Assembly: GCA_964448135.1 (NCBI GenBank)
Contig: CAYUVH010000022.1
Coordinates: 189,267 to 253,266, forward strand
DNA: 64,000 nt
Source of the DNA: CAYUVH01 sp964448135
Lineage (GTDB): Bacteria; Verrucomicrobiota; Verrucomicrobiia; Limisphaerales; UBA8199
Direction of reading: 5' to 3'
Made by a program: the position numbers and the translations under genes. Of the stretch, positions 8,161-16,124 are shown one piece after another (within the stretch, counting starts at the first letter, position 1; each line of letters opens with the position of its first letter). The notes under the pieces were generated by a model that did not search any database, was not told the origin of the DNA, and was given only the letters and a program-made list of their open reading frames with translations.

Positions 8161-8914
8161 GCCGGGCGAAGTAAACTTTGGTGTCGTATTCGAAGACGAC
8201 CTCGCCATTCTTTTGGTGAGTCGTGAAAATCCGCTCGAGATCAGCCATCATTTCCGGATGACCCGGCTGGCCTTCCGCCGGTGCGTAGGAAGAGGACAAT
8301 AGCCGGCCCGTGAGCGATTCAAGATGGAAGTGCTGGTGGTTGGGAAATTCACGCAGCGCCGGATCCGCGCCGAAGAATTTCCGGAGGACGGCGAGGTTAA
8401 TTTGCTTGTGATCCACCCTGGTGTAATCGGTCGAATGCTTGCGGAGTAATTTCTCGTAGGCCACCAGGAACGGCGAGCTGTCCGTCCGGCGATCATTCCA
8501 AAGCAAGACCACCCATCCGTTCGGTTTCAGAATCCGTTGGAATTCAGCGCGGCATTGCTCCTGGTCAAACCAGTGGAAAGCCTGCCCGGCGACGATGATA
8601 TCCACGCTGTGATCAGCCAGCGACGTGGCCTCAGCGGCGGCGGCGATGCTCCTTAAACGCGACCAGCCCCCCAGCAATCGCTCCGCCGCCTCGCGCATAT
8701 CCTTGTTGGGCTCAACGGCAAAAACCGGGTTGCCATGCTCCAGGAAGATTCGTGTGAGGATTCCCGTGCCCGAGCCGATGTCAGCGATGACCGATTCACG
8801 GCGCAGGCCGCACTCCGTTTCCAACATCCCCAGGATTTCCGGCGGATAACCCGGCCGGTAACGAATGTAATTCTCCACGCGATTGGAGAACCGTGTCGTC
8901 GGCCCGTCGTTCAT
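8141..8914 (-). CDS. Class I SAM-dependent methyltransferase
   Basis: A 257-residue protein with the Methyltransf_11 pattern: motif I VIADIGSGTGILTRIF (SAM-binding glycine loop), an acidic residue at the end of beta-2 (VFAVEPNKDM), DIIVAGQAFHWFD for motif IV and LKPNGWVVLLWN for motif V-VI. The AFHWFD signature is typical of small-molecule methyltransferases of the Tam/UbiE-like group. The start codon overlaps the stop of the upstream AI-2E-type transporter by four bases (8911-8914), so the two are translationally coupled. The substrate is unknown. Confidence 0.85.
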   Translation of the reverse strand: MNDGPTTRFSNRVENYIRYRPGYPPEILGMLETECGLRRESVIADIGSGTGILTRIFLEHGNPVFAVEPNKDMREAAERLLGGWSRLRSIAAAAEATSLADHSVDIIVAGQAFHWFDQEQCRAEFQRILKPNGWVVLLWNDRRTDSSPFLVAYEKLLRKHSTDYTRVDHKQINLAVLRKFFGADPALREFPNHQHFHLESLTGRLLSSSYAPAEGQPGHPEMMADLERIFTTHQKNGEVVFEYDTKVYFARLKPRAS

Positions 8915-10206
8915 TTGGCGCGGAAGGGTTTGTCGGGCCGCCGCCAGACGTAGCGGAACATCACCACGCGCAAGGCGGCGGTCAGCGGAATGGCGAGGAT
9001 GCCGCCCAGCACTCCGCCGAGCAGAGTCGTGCCGGCCATCACGGCAATGATGATCGTGAGCGGGTGCAGCCCCACGCGGTCGCCCATGATGCGGGGCGAA
9101 ATAAACAGACCTTCAATCGTCTGCACAATCGCAAACACGGTGAGCACCAGGGTCGGCTCTTTCCAGCCGCTGCCGACGACCAGCGAAATGATCAGCGCGG
9201 CGGCGCAGGTAACGATGGCGCCGATGAAGGGGATCATCGTCAGAAAAACCGACATGGCGCCAATCAGCACGGAGTAGGGCAGGCCGATCAGGGAAAACCC
9301 GATCGTATACATGATGCCGTCGCAAATCGCCACGAGCACCTGTCCGCGGAAGAACGCAATCAGGTAGTTGTTGATCGAGTTCAGGATGAAGACCAGTTCG
9401 TGTTTGAACTTGGAATCCGAGACCGGCAGATAATCCGCCCAGTGCGAGGAGATGCCCTTTTTTTCATGGAGAAAATAAAAGGTGTAAACCGGGATCAATG
9501 CCAGGCCGGCCAGCAGACCGAACCACGTGATGACCCGCCCGGCGACCCAGGGAATGGCTTTGCCGAGCACCGTCGTTACTCCGCCCGCGGCGCTCTGCAG
9601 GTTTTCGCCGGTGAAATATTTGAAGATCAAGGCTTGGAAATCCACGGTGGCGATCGAGGTCACCACGACACTGTTCGTGCCGGCGTGGTGGCTGGTCGCG
9701 ATGGCGACGTTGGTGGCAGTTAAATCCGCCGGGGCATTGGTAGCCACCACCACGTTCACCTCGTTGGTCGGTTGGTGAGGTGATTTCGAAGGGAGCAGAT
9801 TGCGCAGGAATTCCGGCGGGTGGTTGAGATAATCAGTTATCCGCGCTTGAAGCTTCGTGGCATAGGCCGGGATTCGGTCGGCCAGGTCCCCGGCTTCGTT
9901 GACCACGCGCGGCACCACGCTGCTGAACAATGCGACGACGACGACCAGTGCCAGTGCGAACACGGCGATGATCGCGCGGCTGCGCGAAGCCCCGCGTCGT
10001 TCGATGAAATCCACGACCGGATCCAGCAGGTAGGAAAGAATTCCCGCGACCGCCAGCGGCCAGAGGAAGGGCGAAAGAATGTGCAGCACCTTGCCCATGC
10101 CCCAGATGAACCCCACCGCCAGACTCACGATCACCGCGATGGCCAACCCGGACAATGCCAGCCACATGAGCTTGACCTGCCGTTCGGTTGGACGAGGGGA
10201 GTTCAT
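8911..10206 (-). CDS. AI-2E family (PerM/UPF0118) membrane transporter
   Basis: A 431-residue polytopic protein. Two N-terminal membrane segments (LSGLAIAVIVSLAVGFIWG and LSPFLWPLAVAGILSYLL) are followed by the family's LLDPVVDFIERRG segment, a third helix, an extended periplasmic region (residues 110-220, T/N/V-rich and longer than usual) and a C-terminal block of five or so helices with the conserved IPFIGAIVTCAAALII and GDRVGLHPLTIII motifs. Family members include the AI-2 exporter TqsA and Na+/H+ antiporters, so the substrate remains open. It is in an operon with the downstream methyltransferase. Confidence 0.88.
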   Translation of the reverse strand: MNSPRPTERQVKLMWLALSGLAIAVIVSLAVGFIWGMGKVLHILSPFLWPLAVAGILSYLLDPVVDFIERRGASRSRAIIAVFALALVVVVALFSSVVPRVVNEAGDLADRIPAYATKLQARITDYLNHPPEFLRNLLPSKSPHQPTNEVNVVVATNAPADLTATNVAIATSHHAGTNSVVVTSIATVDFQALIFKYFTGENLQSAAGGVTTVLGKAIPWVAGRVITWFGLLAGLALIPVYTFYFLHEKKGISSHWADYLPVSDSKFKHELVFILNSINNYLIAFFRGQVLVAICDGIMYTIGFSLIGLPYSVLIGAMSVFLTMIPFIGAIVTCAAALIISLVVGSGWKEPTLVLTVFAIVQTIEGLFISPRIMGDRVGLHPLTIIIAVMAGTTLLGGVLGGILAIPLTAALRVVMFRYVWRRPDKPFRAK

Positions 10207-10213
10207 TTAAAGC

Positions 10214-10357
10214 ACGAATGACGAATGACGAATGACGAAAGAATGCCCAATACTGAAGCTCGAAAAAGCCGGCGGCCCGGAGCGACCCTTGGAAATCTTC
10301 CAATCCTATTCGCCTTTTTCGGATTGCCTTCGGATTTCGTCATTCGTCATTCGGATT
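10214..10357. repeat. Inverted pair of CGAATGA-type repeats
   Basis: Three tandem ACGAATG/ACGAATGACGAA units (10214-10239) are mirrored by TTTCGTCATTCGTCATTCGG (10337-10356), making a long inverted repeat around a 97-base centre between two genes on the minus strand. A related TTCGTCATTCGACATTCGTG stretch lies at 14429-14448. It is a dispersed intergenic element; frames across it give spurious proteins beginning MTNDERMPNTE. Confidence 0.55.
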
Positions 10358-10361
10358 TGCC

Positions 10362-11177
10362 TCACCCCTGTCCGAGCTTCTTCGACTTATCCGTGGCGGC
10401 GCGTACGGCGCTCATGAGCGTTCCGCGCAGTTTGCCTTTTTCGAGTTCGTGCAGGCCTTCGATCGTCGTCCCGCCGGGGCTGGTCACCATGTCCTTGAGC
10501 GCGCCCGGATGCAGGCCGGTTTCGAGCACCATTTTGGCGCTGCCGAGCAAAGTTTGCGCAGCCAGCCGGGTCGCCACGTCCCGCGGCAGACCCGAGGCCA
10601 CGCCGCCATCGCTCAAGCCTTCGATCACCAGATATGCATAGGCGGGTCCGCTGCCGCTGAGACCGGTGACAGCGTCGAGGAGGGCTTCCTTTACTTGGAA
10701 GGCGATGCCGACCGAGGAAAATAACTGTTGGGCGAGTTCGGCGTCTTCGGGAAGGGCGGTCTTCGCGGGTGCGTAAGCGGTGGCCGAAGCTCCCACGAGG
10801 GCCGGGGTATTGGGCATCACTCTGATCAACCGCGCGCCGGTGCCCAGAGTGGATTCCAACTTCGCCAGCGGTACGCCCGCGGCGATTGAAATCAACAGAT
10901 GCTTCGGGGAAAACCGGTCTTTCACCTCCGTTAAAACCGGGACGACATAGTCGGGTTTAACCGCCAGAATCAGGATTTTTGCGAAGTCAGCGACCTCCGA
11001 GTTGGATGCGGTGGCCTTCGCTCCCGTCTCTTTTGTGAATGCGTTACGGGCGCCTTCGGAAGGATCGCTGGCGAGGATATGCTTCGGATCAGCCAATCCG
11101 GCGTGGACGAATCCGCGGGCGAGGGCGGCGGCCATCCGGCCGGCCCCCAGGAAGCCAATGGTCAGCTTGGACGGCAT
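10362..11177 (-). CDS. proC: Pyrroline-5-carboxylate reductase
   Basis: A 271-residue protein of normal length that catalyses the last step of proline synthesis, NAD(P)H-dependent reduction of 1-pyrroline-5-carboxylate. The Rossmann glycine motif is IGFLGAGRMAAALARGF at the N-terminus. The P5CR signature block is present: LIRVMPNTPALVG in the middle and ALTGLSGSGPAYAY-like sequence, DAVTGLSGSGPAYAYLVIE, about residues 165-185. The end VTSPGGTTIEGLHELEKG is also typical. It is transcribed divergently from the prc-like protease, with about 160 bases between starts. Confidence 0.96.
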   Translation of the reverse strand: MPSKLTIGFLGAGRMAAALARGFVHAGLADPKHILASDPSEGARNAFTKETGAKATASNSEVADFAKILILAVKPDYVVPVLTEVKDRFSPKHLLISIAAGVPLAKLESTLGTGARLIRVMPNTPALVGASATAYAPAKTALPEDAELAQQLFSSVGIAFQVKEALLDAVTGLSGSGPAYAYLVIEGLSDGGVASGLPRDVATRLAAQTLLGSAKMVLETGLHPGALKDMVTSPGGTTIEGLHELEKGKLRGTLMSAVRAATDKSKKLGQG

Positions 11178-11341
11178 GGCTCACAATTAACAGGCGAGCC
11201 CGGGCGGCGGAAGCGAAAACACTTGTCAATCCCGGTTGCCGTCCATGCAAAAATGAGGCAGAATATTACAGCCGGGGCGCGCTTTCGGTAATTTGCATTT
11301 GAATGTTGTCGAGCGAATCGCGGTTTAAATCTATAGACCTG

Positions 11342-13726
11342 ATGAAACACTTCTTCCTGACCATCGCGGGGACCCTGGCCATTGCCCTCTCCGCGTGGGC
11401 GCAAACTTCCACTCCCGCCGCTCCTGCAACGCAGCGCGAAGAGTCCGTCAAATCCATCGATCACGGACCGATCGCGCCGGGCGCCGCCGATGGCCAGATT
11501 GCCTTCGCCGTTGCCAAAATGCTGGAGAAGGAACATTACTCGCGGCAACGCTTCAACGACTCCATGGCGAGCCGTTTCCTCGATCGCTACATGGATTTGC
11601 TCGACCCGCAGCATGTCCATTTCACGCAGCAGGACCTGGCGGATTTTGAGCAGTATCGGACCAACCTTTCCCAGATGACCATCGGCAACGCGCGTAACGC
11701 GAGCGCGGCCGCGGGTTGCGAGGTCTTCAACCGGTTTCTGGAACGCATCAAGCAGCACGTCACCTACGTCCAGGACACGCTCAAGAACGAAAAGTTCGAT
11801 TTCACCACCGATGACCGCATCGTGGTGAACCGCCACGAGCAGCCTTATCCGAAGGACCTCGCGGAAGCGAAGAAGCTTTGGCGCGACCGCCTGCGCTTTG
11901 AGTACTTGCAGGAAAAACTGGCAAAACAGTCCGCCAAGACGTCGAAGCCCGCGAAGGACGCCAAACCCGAGGCCGCCAAACCCAAAGGCAAGCCCAAGAC
12001 CGAATCCGAGGAAATCGTGGACACGCTCAGCCATCGTTATCAACGAAACCTGCGGGCTTTCGAAGAGTGGGACAGCGATGATGTGCTGCAGATTTATCTG
12101 ACCGCCATGGCGCGGGTTTATGATCCGCATTCGGATTACATGGGCCACGCCCAGCTCGATAGTTTCGCCATCAGCATGAACTTGAGCTTGTACGGCATTG
12201 GGGCCGAGCTTATTTCGGAGGATGGCTATTGCACCATCCGCCGGCTGATGCCCGGCGGCCCCGCGATCAAGAGCGGGAAGCTCAAGGAAAACGATCGCAT
12301 CGTCGCGGTGGCGCAGAGCAACCAGCCGCCGGTGGACGTCATCGAGATGAGCCTCAGCAAGGCGGTCCAGTTGATCCGCGGTCCCAAAGGAACGGAAGTC
12401 CGGCTCACGATTCTGCCGGCGGGAGATACCGCCACGCCCACGGTGTTGAGCCTGGTGCGTGACAAGATTCCGCTCGAAGACGCGGCGGCCAAGGCGAAAG
12501 TGATCGAGACAAGTTCAGTCAATGGTGAGCCGACGCGCATCGGCGTGATTGACCTGCCGTCCTTCTATACGCCTTTCGATGTCGGCGATCCCAAGCGCGT
12601 GGACGGCGAACCGTCTCCGGCCTATGGCAAAAGCGCCACGGCGGACGTCGCGCGGCTGCTAAAGAAGTTCAAGCAGGAGAACGTTCGCGGCGTCATTCTC
12701 GATTTGCGCCGGAATGGCGGTGGTTCCCTCGAAGAAGCCATCCGGCTCACCGGCCTGTTCATCAAGAACGGCCCGGTGGTGCTCGTAAAAAACGTGGATG
12801 GCAAGGTGCAGGAAGACGACGACCGCGACAGTGGCGTCGCTTATGACGGGCCCCTGATGGTGCTTACGAGCCGTTTCAGCGCATCCGCCTCGGAAATCGT
12901 GGCCGGAGCGCTGCAGGATTATGGCCGGGCCGTGATTGTGGGTGATGCCTCCACGCACGGCAAAGGCACGGTCCAGAGCGTGAATCCGCTGCGTCCGCGG
13001 CTCAACGTGCCGGATGACATGCTCGCTAATGATCCGGGCGCGCTGAAGTTGACCATCCGCAAGTTTTATCGCCCGAGCGGTGGCTCGACCCAGTTGAAAG
13101 GTGTGGTCCCCGATCTGATTCTGCCGTCGCCGATCAATGAATCGAAGGAAGTCGGCGAAGCCTCGCTCGATAATCCCCTGGAGTGGGACACGATTGACGC
13201 GGCCGCATTTGAGCGTCTCAATCTCGTGGCGCCTTACGTGGATGGGTTGAAAAAGCTATCGGAGGAGCGCCGCGCCACCAACAAGGAGTGGGCCTATGTG
13301 AACGAGGACATCGAACGCACACGCAAAGCGCTCGCCGACAAAACCATCTCGCTCAATGAGCAGGTCCGCCTGAAGGAAAAATCCGAGGACGAAGCGCGCC
13401 AGAAGTCCCGCGACAAGGAGCGCCTGGCTCGCAAGAGTTCGCCCGAGGTGGTGCATGAATTGAGTCTCAAGCAAACGGATGAGCCCGGTCTGCCGGCACC
13501 CGCGCCGCAGACCAACTCCGTGAGCGCCAAAGTGACTTCGGGCGTCACCAACGTGGCCAAAGCGGGCGGCACGGAAGCGGATGTTGATGCCGACGATGAA
13601 AAGGCGCCCGCGGTGGACGCCGCCCTCATCGAAGGTGAACACATTCTTTTGGATTATCTCGCCGCCCTTTCCAAGGGTGGCGTTCTGACCGCGGGACAGA
13701 GCGGGCATACTTCCAACGCCCAATAA
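11342..13726 (+). CDS. Tail-specific (C-terminal processing) S41 protease, Prc-like
   Basis: A 794-residue secreted protease. The frame opens at 11303 but MKHFFLTIAGTLAIALSAWAQ at 11342 is a clear signal peptide start. Order: a long N-terminal helical region with LDRYMDLLDPQHVHF, a PDZ domain (GIGAELISEDGYCTIRRLMPGGPAIKSGKLKENDRIVAV, about residues 280-360), and the S41 catalytic core with SASASE at 513-518 and the general-base lysine K541 in HGKGTVQ. The C-terminal DUF3340-type helical part is lysine/glutamate-rich. Family members such as E. coli Prc degrade or trim periplasmic proteins involved in envelope and peptidoglycan maintenance. The next gene begins ten bases downstream. Confidence 0.92.
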   Translation: MKHFFLTIAGTLAIALSAWAQTSTPAAPATQREESVKSIDHGPIAPGAADGQIAFAVAKMLEKEHYSRQRFNDSMASRFLDRYMDLLDPQHVHFTQQDLADFEQYRTNLSQMTIGNARNASAAAGCEVFNRFLERIKQHVTYVQDTLKNEKFDFTTDDRIVVNRHEQPYPKDLAEAKKLWRDRLRFEYLQEKLAKQSAKTSKPAKDAKPEAAKPKGKPKTESEEIVDTLSHRYQRNLRAFEEWDSDDVLQIYLTAMARVYDPHSDYMGHAQLDSFAISMNLSLYGIGAELISEDGYCTIRRLMPGGPAIKSGKLKENDRIVAVAQSNQPPVDVIEMSLSKAVQLIRGPKGTEVRLTILPAGDTATPTVLSLVRDKIPLEDAAAKAKVIETSSVNGEPTRIGVIDLPSFYTPFDVGDPKRVDGEPSPAYGKSATADVARLLKKFKQENVRGVILDLRRNGGGSLEEAIRLTGLFIKNGPVVLVKNVDGKVQEDDDRDSGVAYDGPLMVLTSRFSASASEIVAGALQDYGRAVIVGDASTHGKGTVQSVNPLRPRLNVPDDMLANDPGALKLTIRKFYRPSGGSTQLKGVVPDLILPSPINESKEVGEASLDNPLEWDTIDAAAFERLNLVAPYVDGLKKLSEERRATNKEWAYVNEDIERTRKALADKTISLNEQVRLKEKSEDEARQKSRDKERLARKSSPEVVHELSLKQTDEPGLPAPAPQTNSVSAKVTSGVTNVAKAGGTEADVDADDEKAPAVDAALIEGEHILLDYLAALSKGGVLTAGQSGHTSNAQ

Positions 13727-13736
13727 GTTCAGCACC

Positions 13737-14330
13737 GTGAAAACCCTGTTGCTCACATTGGCCCTGTGTGCCTGCGCGGGCGCTACGGCGATCGCGCAAT
13801 CGGATCAGATCATCCTGAAGCGGGCCAAGGAACAGCGGGATCAGAACAACGTCCGCCAGGGCGTCGCGCCGCCCACGCAACAGCCGGCGCCGGCGTCGGC
13901 TTCCTCGACCACGCCCGCGAGTACGGCCCCGGCGCCGTCGCAGTCCATGATCAACTTCAGGACGGACCTCGCGACCATCAAGGCGAACGATTCGGTGACG
14001 ACGGATACCAAGCAGCGTCTCACCCGCGAGTTGCTGGCCATGGCGCAGACCGGTTCCAAGCCCGCCCCGGCCTCGGCGAACAAAGTGGTCGAGGGACTGG
14101 CAAATTCCCAGACGGTGAAGCCTTTGAGCAGCTCCAACCTCGGCCGGGTGGTGCAGGAATTGGATGCGGTGTTGAATCCCGGCAAGTATCCCGCCGCGAA
14201 ACTCGATGCCATTTACGACGACATCCAGGCCGTCCTCGTGAACAACGGCATGAGCCGCAACGACGCCGTGAAGGTCGTTGCCGACATAAAGACGGTTTCC
14301 ACCGAAGTCCGCAGCACCGCGACGAAGTGA
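13737..14330 (+). CDS. Secreted hypothetical protein
   Basis: A 197-residue protein from a GTG ten bases after the protease stop, so probably in the same transcript. Signal peptide KTLLLTLALCACAGATAIAQ; then a proline/alanine/threonine-rich linker (residues 45-75) and a helical domain of about 120 residues ending STATK. I recognise no family. Its coupling to the Prc-like protease suggests an adaptor or substrate role in the periplasm, comparable in position to lipoprotein partners of such proteases, but that is inference. Confidence 0.65.
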   Translation: MKTLLLTLALCACAGATAIAQSDQIILKRAKEQRDQNNVRQGVAPPTQQPAPASASSTTPASTAPAPSQSMINFRTDLATIKANDSVTTDTKQRLTRELLAMAQTGSKPAPASANKVVEGLANSQTVKPLSSSNLGRVVQELDAVLNPGKYPAAKLDAIYDDIQAVLVNNGMSRNDAVKVVADIKTVSTEVRSTATK

Positions 14331-14428
14331 GCGAGGAAGATCGGAGGCGGCGAAAGATTCAGGCCCTTTCCTTGGTTCCCGGTCGAAGGGCTTCGAACCT
14401 TTACTGAATTCGGTATTCGGATTTCTTT

Positions 14429-14459
14429 CGTCATTCGACATTCGTGCTTCGTCATTTCC
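14429..14459. repeat. CGTCATTCG-type dispersed repeat
   Basis: TTCGTCATTCGACATTCGTG and a following TTCGTCATTT form the same motif as the element at 10214-10357, here in one orientation only, between the secreted protein gene and the UVR-domain gene. Confidence 0.45.
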
Positions 14460-14503
14460 CCACGTCCACCCCTTGAATCCTGCTCAAATGGGGCCATAGT
14501 AAG

Positions 14504-15271
14504 ATGGTTGCTATGAGCAATGCTGTTGATTTGCGGAAGCTGCTCGAAGGCTGGCCGTACGACCCCGAGCACGATGCCCGCATTATTTTGGTAGGCGAAG
14601 GGAGGAGTGTCCTTCAGGTAAGAACTCCCCTCGGCATCGAACAATATGAATTGCAAGGCCGCCCCGACGGCGCGCGGCCGCACGGGATGGAGTCCGCGCT
14701 GGAGTATCAGCTCCGCCGACTGGAAGAGGAAAGGGCCGCCGGCCGCGGCGACCGTTTTCAACTCACGCCGCAGCATTGCGCCGAGCTTTTTAACGAGGGA
14801 ATGCTCTTCTACCTCCGTTACGTTCGTCTCTTCCAACTGAAAGACTGGGCCCGGACAGTCCGGGATACAGATCGCAATCTGCGCGCCTTCGATTTCATCC
14901 GCCGTTACGCGCGACGCGAGGAGGACCAGCACTTCCTCGAAAAGTGGCGTCCTTACGTGCTCCGCATCAACGGCAGCGCCTCCGTCATGCTCGAACTCGA
15001 ACGCCCCGCGCACGACCGCGCCCTGGAACTCGTCCGCGACGTGATCACGAAAATCGAAAACCTGGAGGAACTGGACGACGAAACTTTCCGCTTCGAGCGC
15101 GAGCGCTCATTGACCGCGCTCAAGGAACTGGAAACCCAGATCCGCAAGCATCGCCCCTTGTCCGAGCTCGAGCGCCTCGAGGACGAACTCCGCCGCGCGA
15201 TCGAGACCCAGGAATTCGAACAAGCCGCGCGCCTCCGCGACCGCCTGAAGGTCCTGCGCCAGGTGTGTTAA
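14504..15271 (+). CDS. UvrB/UvrC-motif protein
   Basis: A 255-residue cytosolic protein. ATGs at 14504 and 14513 are both possible starts; neither has a clear ribosome binding site. The N-terminal 60 residues are compact (LLEGWPYDPEHDARIILVGEGR), the middle is helical and charged, and the last 35 residues form a UVR motif (LERLEDELRRAIETQEFEQA, then ARLRDRLKVLR). The UVR helical hairpin mediates UvrB-UvrC contact and also occurs in ClpC and McsA, so a protein-protein contact role is likely. No nuclease or protease motif is visible. Function unknown. Confidence 0.75.
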   Translation: MVAMSNAVDLRKLLEGWPYDPEHDARIILVGEGRSVLQVRTPLGIEQYELQGRPDGARPHGMESALEYQLRRLEEERAAGRGDRFQLTPQHCAELFNEGMLFYLRYVRLFQLKDWARTVRDTDRNLRAFDFIRRYARREEDQHFLEKWRPYVLRINGSASVMLELERPAHDRALELVRDVITKIENLEELDDETFRFERERSLTALKELETQIRKHRPLSELERLEDELRRAIETQEFEQAARLRDRLKVLRQVC

Positions 15272-15361
15272 GGCGGAGGTCGCACGTTTCCAAATTGGAA
15301 ACTTTATACTCTCTCTACAGCACCACGCCCGGTCGGCAGGCTGTTTTGCAAAGCCGAAAAT

Positions 15362-16114
15362 TTACTTCTTCAACTTCCCGAAAATCTGGTTCGCTTCTTC
15401 GAGGGTTTCCTTCGAGCCGATGTCGAACCACAGGCCGGGGACTTTCCAGGTGTGCACGGGGGTGCGCGTGTAGAGCCACTGAACGAGGCGGCCGGGTTGG
15501 TCGGGGTTGTTGCCTTCGGCGACGTATTGCTTGATCAGCGGCAGCGTTGATTTCGGATAGTAGTAGAGCGCGATGCCGGTGAGGGTGCTGGTGGGTTGCT
15601 TCGGTTTTTCCTCGAAGAACGTGATTTTGCCTGCGGTATCGAGGGTGATGGAATTGTATTTTTTAATTTGTTCCAGATCGCCGACGTCGTAAACGGCCAG
15701 GACCGGCGTCTTTTTCTCGCGGCAGACGCGGCCGAATTCGGTGAGCTTGTCGCTGAAGAGGTTGTCGCCAGCCACGACGATCAGGTCGTCATCAATCTTT
15801 TCTTTATTGAGGACGAGATTCATGTCGCCGATGGCGCCGAGCTTGTTGGAGTCGTCGGTGGAGCCGTCATTGACGACGGTAAAATTGAGTTTCGATTTGG
15901 TCGCGCGGTAGTTGTCGGCCCACTTTTGGAAATGGTCGGCGAATTTCGCGTTGGTGACTACGTAGATGCGGTCGATTTCAGTGATGGGGGCGAGATTATC
16001 CAGCACGTAATCGATCATCGGCTGGCCCGCGACGGGCAGCAGCGGTTTGGGCTGGGTGAGCGTAAGCGGGTAAAGGCGGGTTGCGTAACCGGCGGCTAAA
16101 ATAATTACTTTCAT
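15362..16114 (-). CDS. Sugar-phosphate nucleotidyltransferase
   Basis: A 250-residue protein of the NTP_transferase (RmlA/GlmU-like) family. The signature LAAGYATRLYPLTLTQPKPL is at the N-terminus, with the catalytic lysine in QPKPLLPV. The metal/substrate segment VVAGDNLF and EEKPKQPTSTLTG follow, and YYYPK at about residue 190 is typical. It joins a nucleoside triphosphate to a sugar-1-phosphate; glucose-1-phosphate thymidylyl- or uridylyltransferase activity is most likely. No other dTDP-sugar genes are adjacent. Ten bases separate it from ptsI upstream on the same strand, so they may be cotranscribed. Confidence 0.88.
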   Translation of the reverse strand: MKVIILAAGYATRLYPLTLTQPKPLLPVAGQPMIDYVLDNLAPITEIDRIYVVTNAKFADHFQKWADNYRATKSKLNFTVVNDGSTDDSNKLGAIGDMNLVLNKEKIDDDLIVVAGDNLFSDKLTEFGRVCREKKTPVLAVYDVGDLEQIKKYNSITLDTAGKITFFEEKPKQPTSTLTGIALYYYPKSTLPLIKQYVAEGNNPDQPGRLVQWLYTRTPVHTWKVPGLWFDIGSKETLEEANQIFGKLKK

Positions 16115-16124
16115 GATTTAACGG

